Assembly (NCBI GenBank): GCA_001028025.1
Contig: LDAQ01000080.1
Span: 27,957-91,956, forward strand
Source: Faecalicatena fissicatena
GTDB lineage: Bacteria > Bacillota > Clostridia > Lachnospirales > Lachnospiraceae
Length of the DNA stretch: 64,000 nt
Direction of reading: 5' to 3'
Positions 34,273 through 43,692 of this stretch are shown here, piece by piece (position 1 is the first letter of the stretch; every line of letters starts with the position of its first letter). A program made the translations under genes and the position numbers. The notes under the pieces are model-generated. The model was not told the DNA's origin, searched no databases, and was given only the letters and a program-made list of their open reading frames with translations.

Positions 34273-35616
34273 CTATACTACAGCCGGCTTTAAAGTCCAG
34301 CATTGCAGTTTTGTCTGTTCAACAATATTGGGGGCCTCAAACTCCTCCGCCCACACAACCCAGTTGCCGCCGAACTGATACTTCTCATCCACGTGGTCGG
34401 CAGCTGCCAGACGCCCGGTCTGTACCTCCACAGTATCAGTCCCGTCCGTGAGTGCTTTTGCCAGTGTACAGAAAATATCCACCGGATTCAGGAAATTATC
34501 TCCCACCCGGTACAGCGATTTCAACTGCGGATACCCCATCACATATTCCCTGTCAGATAAGACCGCCTCCCCCAGTTTCTGTACGTCCACAACACGGGTA
34601 TATAAGACTGAACGTTCCTCTTTCTCCGGCCCGTACATCAGCTCCGGAACCAGCATCCTGCCGGTCAGTGCCTTTGCAAGCAAAGTCAGTAGTTCAGACG
34701 GTGCAAGCATGCCGCCCTGCAGAGACTGATACGTAATGCCTCCGTCAAAACCCGCTGCATACTCTTTTAAATCCGATATCTTCAAGGGAACCATTCTCTG
34801 CTTCTCATAGCGCATTGCCTCTGCAGCTGTTATGTACTCTACATTCTCCCTCTGGCCTGTATACTTCAGGAATCCCCGGATCGCTTCCAGATTCTCCTCA
34901 TATGCCTCCCTGCTTCGAAGCGGAGCAGGCTGACAGCTGACCGGATTCTTACCTCCTGCAAAGTTTACTTCATCCCAGAACTCCTCTGCCACAAGTTCCG
35001 TCGGATGATCGTAAATGCTCAGGAATACGACATCATCCCCGCGCATATCCATCTCATCAAACGCCCTGCACATATGTTCCAGCTGATGAGGCTCATGCTG
35101 GGAATGGATCAGGTTAGCAAGCCCTGTCATACAGTACAGGCCCGCATACCAGAAGATCCCTCCGCCCACGTCCATAATCGGATGCGCATCCATATAGGTA
35201 GGAACTCCCATCCGTCTGGCCGCTGCAAATGCCTGCGGGGCCCATGCCACACCCGGATGTCCGTAACTCATAAGATGCTGTCCTGTCAGCTCTGCCAGCT
35301 TTTGAAAGCCCGGATATTCCCTCTGAAAGAACTCTTCTGTCCCTTCCCGAAAACCATAGTGTTCCAGATATTCCGTAGGCAGCGGGTGAACACTGTGCTC
35401 GGTCGTATGGAAACATAACTCGTGTCTTTTTAACTTTTCGAGAATATCAGTCCTTCCCTTTTTCTGAAGAAGCTCCAGCTTCTTTGTGCAGAACTTCAAG
35501 GTTGCACGGACTCCAAACTCATCCAGAATTCCCAGAATATCATAAAATGCATCGTCCGATTCTGCTGTCAGATAATCTTCAACATCAAACCACAGCAATA
35601 CCTTTATCTGTTTCAT
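34273..35616 (-). CDS. Polysaccharide deacetylase-fold (NodB-like) hydrolase
   Basis: The protein of about 447 residues has a NodB-like opening (LLWFDVEDYL, with the metal-type D-E-D), a HTTEHSVHP histidine segment and a GHPGVAWAPQAF block like the family motif 3. It has no signal peptide, so a cell-wall deacetylase role is unlikely. The family also includes PuuE-type allantoinases and imidases that act in the cytoplasm, which fits the NCS1 permease and creatininase in the same operon. The C-terminal 170 residues are not recognised. AGGAGG lies 8 bases before the ATG at 35616; a GTG three codons earlier overlaps that site. Confidence 0.75.
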   Translation of the reverse strand: MKQIKVLLWFDVEDYLTAESDDAFYDILGILDEFGVRATLKFCTKKLELLQKKGRTDILEKLKRHELCFHTTEHSVHPLPTEYLEHYGFREGTEEFFQREYPGFQKLAELTGQHLMSYGHPGVAWAPQAFAAARRMGVPTYMDAHPIMDVGGGIFWYAGLYCMTGLANLIHSQHEPHQLEHMCRAFDEMDMRGDDVVFLSIYDHPTELVAEEFWDEVNFAGGKNPVSCQPAPLRSREAYEENLEAIRGFLKYTGQRENVEYITAAEAMRYEKQRMVPLKISDLKEYAAGFDGGITYQSLQGGMLAPSELLTLLAKALTGRMLVPELMYGPEKEERSVLYTRVVDVQKLGEAVLSDREYVMGYPQLKSLYRVGDNFLNPVDIFCTLAKALTDGTDTVEVQTGRLAAADHVDEKYQFGGNWVVWAEEFEAPNIVEQTKLQCWTLKPAVV

Positions 35617-35655
35617 CTTCATCACCTCCTGCTAAAATACCGTTGTTTCCTGTTC

Positions 35656-36303
35656 TCAGTACCCTCTTGTATCCCGGAAGTAAATGCGGTATTCCGCCCC
35701 TTCCAGCTCCCTGGCTACATATTGTTTCGCCTGCTCCACATCCCGCTTAATCAGCACATGCACCAATTCCATGTGTGCTTCCAGCAACGCCGTTGCCCCG
35801 GAGCTCTTCCACTCCCTGACAAATACTCTGCGGAGGTTATTGAGCACATTTTCCAGAGCGGATACCAGATACCTGTTGCGTGAGAGATATGCAACGGACA
35901 TGTGAAAATCCATATTCATCTCACTGTATTCCTGATATGTACTGCCCTCGGCTTTCGCCACATGCTCCTCAGTCAGTTCCTGTAAAAACTTAAGTTCATC
36001 GTCTGTTGCGTACTGGATCGCCATCTCTGCACATGCCTTCTCCAGAATTCCTCTGTACTGAAACAGGCTCTGCAGTTCCATAACGGAAATGCCTTTGACC
36101 AGGTAACCTTTATTCGGGATCTTTTCTAGAAATCCTTCCATACACAAATAGTTCAGCGCCTCCCTGGAGGGTGTCTTGCTTACCCCGAACTTGTGTGATA
36201 TCTCGGCCTCGGTAATCATATCATTCTCATTGTAATTCCAGTTGATAATATCATTCCGGAGCTCATTCAGTACCCTTTCTGTCATAGACTGTTTTTTCGC
36301 CAT
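35656..36303 (-). CDS. GntR-family regulator (FCD type)
   Basis: This 215-residue protein has an N-terminal GntR winged helix (ITEAEISHKFGVSKTPSREALNYL) and a helical FCD ligand domain with the metal/acid-binding residues spread over DFHMSVA and HMELV. It leads the deacetylase-dehydratase-asparaginase-permease-creatininase operon and probably represses it until the substrate or a product is present. The ATG at 36303 has AAGGGAGG 6 bases ahead. A perfect 20-bp palindrome (36341-36360) between the start codon and the -10 is its likely operator. Confidence 0.9.
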   Translation of the reverse strand: MAKKQSMTERVLNELRNDIINWNYNENDMITEAEISHKFGVSKTPSREALNYLCMEGFLEKIPNKGYLVKGISVMELQSLFQYRGILEKACAEMAIQYATDDELKFLQELTEEHVAKAEGSTYQEYSEMNMDFHMSVAYLSRNRYLVSALENVLNNLRRVFVREWKSSGATALLEAHMELVHVLIKRDVEQAKQYVARELEGAEYRIYFRDTRGY

Positions 36304-36340
36304 CTGCAGCCTCCCTTCCTTTGTCATATTTCAACGATGT

Positions 36341-36360
36341 ATCAGTGATATATCACTGAT
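36341..36360. promoter_or_regulatory. Perfect 20-bp palindrome, likely GntR operator
   Basis: atcagtgatatatcactgat is its own reverse complement, flanked by TGT and GTA. It sits 12 bases downstream of the -10 of the GntR operon promoter, about where transcription starts, so bound repressor would block initiation. Perfect symmetry and position support autoregulation. Confidence 0.8.
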
Positions 36361-36372
36361 GTATTTTAGTTA

Positions 36373-36401
36373 ATAGTAACAAGACATATTCTATTTGTCA
36401 A
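36373..36401 (-). promoter_or_regulatory. Sigma-A promoter of the GntR-led operon
   Basis: On the minus strand TTGACA (36396-36401) and TACTAT (36373-36378) are separated by 17 bases. The operator palindrome follows directly. The start codon of the GntR gene is 70 bp downstream. Confidence 0.8.
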
Positions 36402-36531
36402 TACTCTTTGTGAATATTGTATAGCACAGTCAGTATTTTTCATGATTCGCAAATTAAAACCTATCTATGACAGCTGCCAGTACTTTCTGAAAACCTGGCA
36501 GGCGAGGGTGCGGGAAGATTTTTTTCAAAAC

Positions 36532-36567
36532 GAAAAACAGGAATGTAGTCTATCACAACTACATTCC
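36532..36567 (-). terminator. Rho-independent terminator of the PTS/acyl-CoA operon
   Basis: ggaatgtagt (36540-36549) pairs perfectly with actacattcc (36558-36567) across an 8-base loop. On the minus strand the stem is followed by TGTTTTTCG. It lies about 45 bp past the thiolase stop codon. Confidence 0.85.
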
Positions 36568-36610
36568 CATTTTCCAGCTTAATCTAAACAACTTTAGGAG
36601 TTATAACCTC

Positions 36611-37792
36611 TTATTCACATTTTGTAAAGTACATGGAAATTCCCTGTCCACCGCCGATACACATACTGATCATGGCATCTTTCTTGTCTGTACGCATCAA
36701 TTCATACATTACCTTTACAGTCAGCATTGCACCGGTAGCGCCAATCGGGTGTCCGATGGAGATACCGCCGCCGTAAATATTTACTTTTTCGGGATCCAGT
36801 CCGAGATCTCTGCTTACTGCGTATGCCTGGCTAGCAAATGCCTCATTAATTTCAAACATATCGATGGATTTCAAATCCAGACCTAATTTTTCCGCCAGCT
36901 TCTCACTGGAGAACTTCGGTGAATATCCCATCAGTTCTGCATCAAATCCTGCGATTGCATAACCTCCGATTTTTAACTTCGGAGTTACTCCCAGTTCTTC
37001 TGCCTTTTCTTTTGACATGACTACAACTGCTGCCGCACCATCATTCAGGCTGGAGGAGTTTGCTGCTGTTACCGTACCGCCTTTTACAAAGCAAGGACGA
37101 AGCTTTGCGAGTTTTTCCATACTCTGCCCTTCTCTGGGGCCTTCGTCTGTATCAAATACTGTTACATTTCCTTTACGGTCTTTTAACTCTACCGGGAGAA
37201 TCTCATCTTTGAACTTTCCTGCTTTGATTGCTGCACAGGCTCTCTGGTGGCTCTGTACTGCAAACGCATCCTGCTCTTCTCTTGTTACGTGATATTTTTC
37301 AGCAACATTTTCTGCTGTCACACCATTATGATTACCGTCAAGCGGCCATGTCAGGATATCAATAACACCATCTTCAAACACTTTGTGTCCCATTTTTGCT
37401 CCCCAGCGGGCATCCTTTACATAATACGGAAGCTGAGAAATATTTTCAGAACCACCTGCTACTACGACTTCGGCCTGACCTGTCTGGATTTCCATCACAG
37501 CTTCTGCAATGGACTGCAATCCGGAACCACACTGACGGTTTACTGAATATGCGGTTGTCTCTTTCGGCATTCCTGCTTTCAAACTGATTGCCCTTGCAAC
37601 AAATCCATTCTCTGCAACCTCTCCAACCTGCCCGATGATCACTTCATCTACAACCGCCGGATCAATCCCCGCACGATTCACTGCTTCTTTTACAACCATT
37701 GCACCCATGTCAATTGCTGAAATATCTTTTAAACTGCCACCATAACTTCCGACCGGAAGTCTTACACCACTGACTACTACTACTTCTTTCAT
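36611..37792 (-). CDS. Acetyl-CoA C-acetyltransferase (thiolase)
   Basis: The 393-residue thiolase has the acyl-accepting Cys88 in NRQCGSG, His348 in GHPIGATGA and Cys378 in CIGGGQG, so the catalytic triad is complete. It cleaves acetoacetyl-CoA (or a similar 3-oxoacyl-CoA) with CoA to two acetyl-CoA, or runs in reverse. The ATG at 37792 follows AGGAGAG; a GTG one codon earlier is possible. It is the last gene of the ten-gene operon that begins with the PRD regulator, which suggests it finishes a breakdown route rather than only serving butyrate synthesis. Confidence 0.93.
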   Translation of the reverse strand: MKEVVVVSGVRLPVGSYGGSLKDISAIDMGAMVVKEAVNRAGIDPAVVDEVIIGQVGEVAENGFVARAISLKAGMPKETTAYSVNRQCGSGLQSIAEAVMEIQTGQAEVVVAGGSENISQLPYYVKDARWGAKMGHKVFEDGVIDILTWPLDGNHNGVTAENVAEKYHVTREEQDAFAVQSHQRACAAIKAGKFKDEILPVELKDRKGNVTVFDTDEGPREGQSMEKLAKLRPCFVKGGTVTAANSSSLNDGAAAVVVMSKEKAEELGVTPKLKIGGYAIAGFDAELMGYSPKFSSEKLAEKLGLDLKSIDMFEINEAFASQAYAVSRDLGLDPEKVNIYGGGISIGHPIGATGAMLTVKVMYELMRTDKKDAMISMCIGGGQGISMYFTKCE

Positions 37793-37869
37793 CACTGTCT
37801 CTCCTCTCGCTCAACATCTGCAAAGGGGTCTGACCCCTTTGCCCTTCGTTTTCTGAATTTTCTGAAATC

Positions 37870-38709
37870 TTATTCGTATTTATAGAATCCCTGTCCGGAT
37901 TTTCTTCCGAGATGTCCTGCTTTTACCATAGTCTCAAGCAATGGACATGGTCTGTACTTGCTGTCATGGAAACCATTATACAGTCCTGTCATCGTTGCAA
38001 GCATAACATCCACACCTACAAAGTCTGTCAGTTCCAATGGTCCCATGGGGAAATTGCATCCCAGTTTCATTGCATTATCGACATCTTCCGGTGTGCAGCC
38101 TTCCATTACCATGAATGCTGCCTCATTCTGCATTGGTACAAGTACACGATTTACGATAAATCCCGGATATTCCGGTGCATCTACAACTGACTTTTTGATC
38201 TCAATTGCAAATTCTTTTACTTTATCGTAAGTCTCATCTGCAGTTGCAATTCCACGAATCAGTTCTACCAGTTTCATTACCGGAGCCGGATAGAAGAAAT
38301 GTACCCCCATTACTTTGTCAGGTCTGCTTGTTGCTGCTGCGATTTCAGAGATGCTTAATCCTGATGTGTTTGACACAATCAGAGTCTCCGGATCAGCCAG
38401 TTTATCAAGCTGCTCAAATACAGATTTTTTCAGATCGATTTTCTCCGGAACTGCTTCGATGATCATATCTGCACCTTTTACATCCTCCATATTACTGCTG
38501 TATGTCAGTCTTCCAAGTACTTCGGCTTTTTCTGCTTCTGTGATTTTTCCTTTAGCAATTTTCTTTACAAATATTTTCTCAATGTTTGCCTTTGCCTTTT
38601 CAATCGCTGGTTCAAACACATCAATATTCTTCACTTCATATCCGGCCTGCGCACATGTCTGTGCGATACCGCTTCCCATAAGTCCTGCACCGATTACTGC
38701 AATTTTCAT
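37870..38709 (-). CDS. hbd: 3-hydroxybutyryl-CoA dehydrogenase
   Basis: This 279-residue NAD(P)-dependent enzyme has the Rossmann motif GAGLMGSG near the start, the VHFFYPAPVMKLVE active-site histidine block and the C-terminal 3HCDH domain with PGFIVNRVL and GPLELTDFVG. It interconverts 3-hydroxybutyryl-CoA and acetoacetyl-CoA. The ATG at 38709 follows AGGGAGG; a TTG two codons upstream is less likely. It lies between the CoA-transferase and thiolase genes, consistent with consecutive steps. Confidence 0.93.
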   Translation of the reverse strand: MKIAVIGAGLMGSGIAQTCAQAGYEVKNIDVFEPAIEKAKANIEKIFVKKIAKGKITEAEKAEVLGRLTYSSNMEDVKGADMIIEAVPEKIDLKKSVFEQLDKLADPETLIVSNTSGLSISEIAAATSRPDKVMGVHFFYPAPVMKLVELIRGIATADETYDKVKEFAIEIKKSVVDAPEYPGFIVNRVLVPMQNEAAFMVMEGCTPEDVDNAMKLGCNFPMGPLELTDFVGVDVMLATMTGLYNGFHDSKYRPCPLLETMVKAGHLGRKSGQGFYKYE

Positions 38710-38753
38710 TCTCAATTACCTCCCTATTTAATCAATTAGTTTTGTCTTTATTT

Positions 38754-40340
38754 TCAAGGAATTTTCTTCTCTTTTAACTCCAGCCCAAACGGACCATCCT
38801 CGATGAATAATCCCTCAGCCATCAGTTTTAACTCCGGGCTGACAATCGGCTGGAAATCCATCATATCCAGCACCTGTGTCTGTAAATCTATTCCCGGCGC
38901 GATTTCTATCAGTTCCACGCCCTCTTTACAAAGACGGAATACTGCACGTTCTGTTACGATCATAACTTCCTGGCCTTTTTTTCTGGCCATCGGTCCGTTG
39001 AAAGACAACTGCGCAACCTGTTTTACCATCTTACGGATTTTTCCTTCTTGTAAAATGGTCAGTCTGCCGTCAGCAAACTGATATTTTGCTCCGCCCGCCG
39101 TAAATGTTCCGAGAAATACTACTTGCTTCGCATTCTGCGTAATATCAATGAACCCGCCTGCCCCTGTGCATCTTGATCCCATCTTGGTTGAATTGACACT
39201 GCCGTCCTCTCCAAGTTCTCCAAGACCCATGAATGTAATATCAACACCGGCTCCGTTGTAATAATCCATCTGCTCATGATGTCCGATCATTGCATACAGG
39301 TTCTGGCCGATGCCAAAATCAATTCCTCCGGCCTGAACTCCTCCGTAGATTCCTGACTCTACGGTAATCATAATATCATCGGAAACCCCCTCTTCATTGC
39401 ACACTTTTCCGACCATATCATTTGGAATTCCTGTTCCAAGATTCACGACTGCTCCTCCATATAATTCCTGCGTCCCCCTTCGGGCAATGAGTTTCCGTTC
39501 ATTGAACGGTGCCGGAGGAATATTGCCCTGCGGTACCCGCACCTGTCCGCAGTATGACGGATCAAAATACCAGGAGGATGTCTGCCGGTGATCTTCCTGG
39601 GGGTTCTCACAGACAACAATATCATCGATAAATAATCCCGGAACAGTCACGTCCTTCGGATTGATAGTACCTGTCTGTACAACCTGTTTTACCTGAGCAA
39701 TCACTCTTTTGCCATACCTTTTCGCAGCCAGAACAGCCGGAAGCACTTCCAGTTTCATAGCCTCTTCTGTGGTTGTCAGATTCCCCATCTCATCACAAAC
39801 CGTACCTCGAATTACGCATACATCAATCGGTATCTGTTTGTAAAACATGTACTCTTCACCATCATATTCCATGATATCTACAATATCTTCCAGCGGCTTT
39901 GTACGCTCATTCATCTTTCCGCCTTCCACACGTGGATCAATGAATGTTCCGAGCCCGACTTTTGACATTTTTCCCGGCAGACCACATGCCATGCTTCGAT
40001 ATAGCTGTGCAATCTGGCCCTGCGGCAGACAGTACGCCTCAACCTGGCTGTTTGCGATCATTTCCATCCAACGTGGCTGTAAGCCCCAGTGAGAACCGAT
40101 GATTTTGGTTACCATACCTTCGTGTGCCAGATGTTGAATTCCGTCTTTGCGGTCACTCTGACCACAGGAGTGAAGCAACGTCAGATTTGACGGATGCCCT
40201 GTTTCCAGATATCTTTTTTCCAGTTCCTTTAAAATAGACTCGCTGGCACTGACCAGTGTCATAGCAATCGTACAAATAGTATCGCCATCCTTTATCTTCG
40301 CAGCTGCTTCCTTTGCACTCACAAAATTTGCTTTCAGCAT
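38754..40340 (-). CDS. Family I CoA-transferase, fused subunits (acetate/propionate/acetoacetate type)
   Basis: The 528-residue protein has alpha-like (about 1-270) and beta-like (about 275-520) halves in one chain, as in propionate CoA-transferase and YdiF. The catalytic glutamate is Glu328 in VESGIYGG, with the GTGIPNDM and GGFIDITQNAK blocks nearby. It moves CoA between short acids and acyl-CoA, with acetyl-CoA as the usual donor. Together with the acyl-CoA ligase just upstream it gives two routes to activate a short or hydroxy acid before the dehydrogenase and thiolase. Acid specificity cannot be read from the sequence. Confidence 0.9.
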   Translation of the reverse strand: MLKANFVSAKEAAAKIKDGDTICTIAMTLVSASESILKELEKRYLETGHPSNLTLLHSCGQSDRKDGIQHLAHEGMVTKIIGSHWGLQPRWMEMIANSQVEAYCLPQGQIAQLYRSMACGLPGKMSKVGLGTFIDPRVEGGKMNERTKPLEDIVDIMEYDGEEYMFYKQIPIDVCVIRGTVCDEMGNLTTTEEAMKLEVLPAVLAAKRYGKRVIAQVKQVVQTGTINPKDVTVPGLFIDDIVVCENPQEDHRQTSSWYFDPSYCGQVRVPQGNIPPAPFNERKLIARRGTQELYGGAVVNLGTGIPNDMVGKVCNEEGVSDDIMITVESGIYGGVQAGGIDFGIGQNLYAMIGHHEQMDYYNGAGVDITFMGLGELGEDGSVNSTKMGSRCTGAGGFIDITQNAKQVVFLGTFTAGGAKYQFADGRLTILQEGKIRKMVKQVAQLSFNGPMARKKGQEVMIVTERAVFRLCKEGVELIEIAPGIDLQTQVLDMMDFQPIVSPELKLMAEGLFIEDGPFGLELKEKKIP

Positions 40341-40387
40341 AACTTCATTCCTTTCTCTTTCATCTCATTTCACCGTAAACCATCCTC

Positions 40388-42016
40388 TTACGAAATTCTA
40401 TCCGCATCAGCAAACATCGTTTTAATTGTTTTTTTATCCGTTTTAAGTCCCGGTGTCTTCGGAACTGCATCTGCAAATAAAATCTGCTCCGGTATCTTAA
40501 ACTTTGCCAAACGACTCTTCAAATCCGCTTTCAGTTCCTCTGCTGTCATCTGCACGCCACTCTCAAGAACAATCAATGCCGCAGCCACTTCTCCGTACTT
40601 TTCACTCGGAATCCCTACCACTGCTGCATCTTTAATTCCCTCGACCGCAACAAGTTCATCCTCCACATCTGTACACCAGATCTTCTCTCCACCCCGGTTT
40701 ATCATGTCCTTTTTCCGGTCTACGATAAAAACATACGAGTCCTCGTTGATATATCCCATATCCCCGGTATTGAGCCACCCGTCTTCCGTGATCAGAGGGG
40801 TCTTCAGATTATAATAATATTCACAAATATTTGCACCTTTTAAATATACGACTCCAACCGTACCGTTCGGCACTTCCTGCCCATCGTCATCCAATATCTT
40901 CAGCATCAGTCCCGGAACCGGTTTTCCCTCTGACCCAGGATAAAGGCTTGTCGCCGCATCATACGGAAATACCGTTCCCGGTGAAGAAGTTTCCGTCATT
41001 CCATAAACGTTGCAAAATTTCATCTGCGGCATCCAGCGGTGCAGCTTCTTCATCGTTTCCACAGGCATATAACTGCTGCCGCATGCCAGTGTCCGGATAC
41101 TCGGGAGCTCCGGAAATTCTTCTCTATAATCCAACAGCTGCCCGAATACGGTCGGTGAGCCGTGCATAAATGTTATTCCCTCCCCCTTCACACCTTCAAG
41201 AATCCGCTTTGCATCGTACCGCTTATACAGGTATGTTGTTCCGCCGATATAGACAAACAGCCCAAGCAGCGCCACCAAACCTGTGATATGATAAATCGGT
41301 ACGGGAATAATTGTTTTATCCTCCGGACCAAGTTCCAGCAGTTTCTGATAGATCATCACCGCATGATTGACATTATAATTTTTTAAAATGACACCTTTAC
41401 ATGCAGAAGTCGTCCCTGACGTAAACATCACGATAAGCTCATCATTCAATTCACCACATCCAGGTTCTGCACACATCATCTTTGTGATATTTCCTTCTAC
41501 GATTGCCTCTGCAAAACCATATCCGTCCTCTTCGTCTACCGTTACATCTACAAATATTCCGGCTTCTCTGTAAGACCGAACCCATCCGTAATCCTCACTC
41601 ACCAGAATTCCCTGCAGATCCGCCTTTTCAATCAGGGAACGTACTTCCGGCTCCCGGTATTTCGTCGGAAACGGCACAGCTACGGCCCCCAGTTTACATA
41701 AAGCATAAAAGGATGTTGCAAATTCAATTCCATTATTTAAAAGCAGTCCCACATGGCTTCCTTTTTCCAAATGACGCACATATTTCAGATATGCCGCCAT
41801 GGAATCCACCATGTGAAGAAATTCCCGATAGCTATAACAGCGCCCCCAGTTATCACAAAGGCCTGTTTTTTCTGAGAATTTCTCTGCCGTATCTTTCAGC
41901 ATCTCATAAAAACTTTTCTTCATCTTCGGAAAAGTATAAACGGTCCGGTCTCCGACTGTCAGGTCACCCATCTCCTTCTGAAACCACATATTCCATACAT
42001 CTTTTCCATTTAACAT
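40388..42016 (-). CDS. AMP-forming acyl-CoA synthetase/ligase
   Basis: This 542-residue ANL-superfamily enzyme has the P-loop FTSGTTSACKG (about residue 200), YGMTETSS (about 340), the hinge GWLNTGDMGYINEDSYVFIVDRKKD split over the two domains, and a C-terminal lysine in PKTPGLKTDKK. All core motifs are present. It activates a carboxylic acid with ATP and CoA; the substrate is unknown but probably short or hydroxylated, given its neighbours. Its start lies 2 bp after the stop of the NERD gene, so the two are probably translationally coupled. Confidence 0.92.
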   Translation of the reverse strand: MLNGKDVWNMWFQKEMGDLTVGDRTVYTFPKMKKSFYEMLKDTAEKFSEKTGLCDNWGRCYSYREFLHMVDSMAAYLKYVRHLEKGSHVGLLLNNGIEFATSFYALCKLGAVAVPFPTKYREPEVRSLIEKADLQGILVSEDYGWVRSYREAGIFVDVTVDEEDGYGFAEAIVEGNITKMMCAEPGCGELNDELIVMFTSGTTSACKGVILKNYNVNHAVMIYQKLLELGPEDKTIIPVPIYHITGLVALLGLFVYIGGTTYLYKRYDAKRILEGVKGEGITFMHGSPTVFGQLLDYREEFPELPSIRTLACGSSYMPVETMKKLHRWMPQMKFCNVYGMTETSSPGTVFPYDAATSLYPGSEGKPVPGLMLKILDDDGQEVPNGTVGVVYLKGANICEYYYNLKTPLITEDGWLNTGDMGYINEDSYVFIVDRKKDMINRGGEKIWCTDVEDELVAVEGIKDAAVVGIPSEKYGEVAAALIVLESGVQMTAEELKADLKSRLAKFKIPEQILFADAVPKTPGLKTDKKTIKTMFADADRIS

Positions 42017-42018
42017 GC

Positions 42019-42744
42019 TTACACCTCTTTTTTTCTGAAGCCGACTCGTTCCTTTTTCTCAGCTTCAAGCACCTCTCCAGCAAGCGCAAGATACATACGC
42101 TCAATTTCTGATTCACTGAAAACATCTGCTCTCTTCTCATGCATTTCTTTGATTGTCTGATACACTTGTTTTCTGTGAATTACCGCAACCGAATCCGGCA
42201 TTTTCCTGTCTTTCCATGTCAATGTACTCGCATCCGGAAACACGACGATCGGATGAATCGTAAGTTCTTCTTTATTTAGTTTCCGAACAATCTGCGATTG
42301 GAAATATCGTATTTCATCCATCGGATTACGCATCATTTTTATTTCAACTTTAGCTTTTTCGCCTTTCTTCGCTTTTTCAACTGTCTGATATTTAAAATCC
42401 CCCCGGACTGATGCTTCAATATCGCCGGTCTGATTCTTAATATCCAATACATACATTCCGCTGGTCAGCAAGATGATAACGTAAGCCTGGGGGTATCTTT
42501 CCCCTTTCGCAGCGGCAAGCTGATAAAAAATCCTGTGCCTGCCGAACCGCGAATCAAGATAATAGCTTTCCGACAGTTTTGTCAGGCTTTTCTTCCTCAT
42601 TGCATATTCCAGATAATTAGAATAGATTTCTTTATAGATACTCCGGCGAAAAAGATACCATCCGCTTCCGCCTTTAAAAACTGCAATAATTCCTGCTACC
42701 AGGAGCAGTCCCGGAAGTAATTCCAACCAAACATCCTGTCCCAT
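42019..42744 (-). CDS. NERD-domain protein with N-terminal membrane anchor
   Basis: The protein of about 241 residues has one membrane helix at residues 5-25, then a NERD (nuclease-related) domain with YVLDIKNQTGDIEA-type core, where D-x-K matches the family pattern, and a charged C-terminal helix. NERD proteins are thought to be nucleases or DNA-binding membrane proteins. Its place inside a catabolic operon, between aldolase and acyl-CoA ligase, is unusual. The ATG at 42744 follows GAGGTGG; the upstream in-frame ATGs lack a site. Function here is unknown. Confidence 0.8.
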   Translation of the reverse strand: MGQDVWLELLPGLLLVAGIIAVFKGGSGWYLFRRSIYKEIYSNYLEYAMRKKSLTKLSESYYLDSRFGRHRIFYQLAAAKGERYPQAYVIILLTSGMYVLDIKNQTGDIEASVRGDFKYQTVEKAKKGEKAKVEIKMMRNPMDEIRYFQSQIVRKLNKEELTIHPIVVFPDASTLTWKDRKMPDSVAVIHRKQVYQTIKEMHEKRADVFSESEIERMYLALAGEVLEAEKKERVGFRKKEV

Positions 42745-42807
42745 AGTCCACCTCATGTACATTCACCGCCGATTGTCGGAATGAATGCATTTCTTTTTTT
42801 CAAAACA

Positions 42808-43692
42808 TCAGTCAAACTCCGGCCCTTCATACTTGTCAAAATCATATCGGCCGCTGGAGCCGATAACTCTCATGTAACTCTTAATAAATTCTTTCATTGC
42901 ATCCTGTGCCACAATACAAAGATCCATATAATCGATTTCCGGATTCTCCTCCAGTGCCTTTGCTGTCGCGATTCTCGCATGTTTGAACAAGTCTGTACAT
43001 ACATTGATCTTATTGATTCCATATGCTACCGCTTTTCTGATGTTCTCTTCTCCCGCACCGGAACCACCGTGAAGTACAAGCGGCCTCTGCAGCGTCTCTT
43101 TTAATAATTTCAAACGGTCAAAATCCAGTTTCGGGACAAATCCTTTCGGATAACTTCCGTGAGCCGTTCCGATCGCCACTGCAAGGCAGTCACATTCTGT
43201 TTGCTCTACAAATTCCTTAGCCTGCTGTGGATCTGTGTACAAGTCTACCTTTTCGTTATCTGCCTCTTTTGCCATTCCTACATGTCCTAATTCTGCTTCA
43301 CAGGAAAGTCCCATGCCGTGTGCAAGAGAAGCTACAAGCTGTGTTCTTCTCACATTTTCTTCAAAATCATAACTGGAAGAGTCAATCATCACACTTGAAA
43401 ATCCATATTTCATTGCCGCTGTAATATCTTCAAGGTCAGCGCCATGATCCAGATTGAATGCAACCGGAACTGATACTTTTTCTGCCATTCCCTTAATCAT
43501 TGGAGCAAGAATATCTCCATGTCCGTGGGCTTTCATCTGACGAGGGGAAATGTTGATGATTACCGCGGATTTTTCTTCTTCTGCCGACTGGATAATAGCC
43601 TTCGCCTGTTCCATATTTACACAATTGATCGCCATGACTGCATAATTATTTTTATGTGCATGCCAGAGCATATCCTTCATTGATACATACAT
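42808..43692 (-). CDS. Class II ketose-bisphosphate aldolase (FbaA/GatY/KbaY-like)
   Basis: This 294-residue zinc aldolase has the catalytic/metal block NLDHG (Asp82, His83), EAELGHVGM (Glu132/134) and the C-terminal LHGGSGAGEENIRKAVAYGINKINVCTDL region that binds the phosphate. It splits a ketose 1-phosphate or 1,6-bisphosphate into dihydroxyacetone phosphate and an aldehyde. It follows the PTS genes, so its substrate is probably the sugar phosphate they deliver. The ATG at 43692 has AAGGAG 9 bases upstream, whereas an upstream extension of 16 codons has none. Tagatose, fructose or deoxy-ketose specificity cannot be set by eye. Confidence 0.9.
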   Translation of the reverse strand: MYVSMKDMLWHAHKNNYAVMAINCVNMEQAKAIIQSAEEEKSAVIINISPRQMKAHGHGDILAPMIKGMAEKVSVPVAFNLDHGADLEDITAAMKYGFSSVMIDSSSYDFEENVRRTQLVASLAHGMGLSCEAELGHVGMAKEADNEKVDLYTDPQQAKEFVEQTECDCLAVAIGTAHGSYPKGFVPKLDFDRLKLLKETLQRPLVLHGGSGAGEENIRKAVAYGINKINVCTDLFKHARIATAKALEENPEIDYMDLCIVAQDAMKEFIKSYMRVIGSSGRYDFDKYEGPEFD

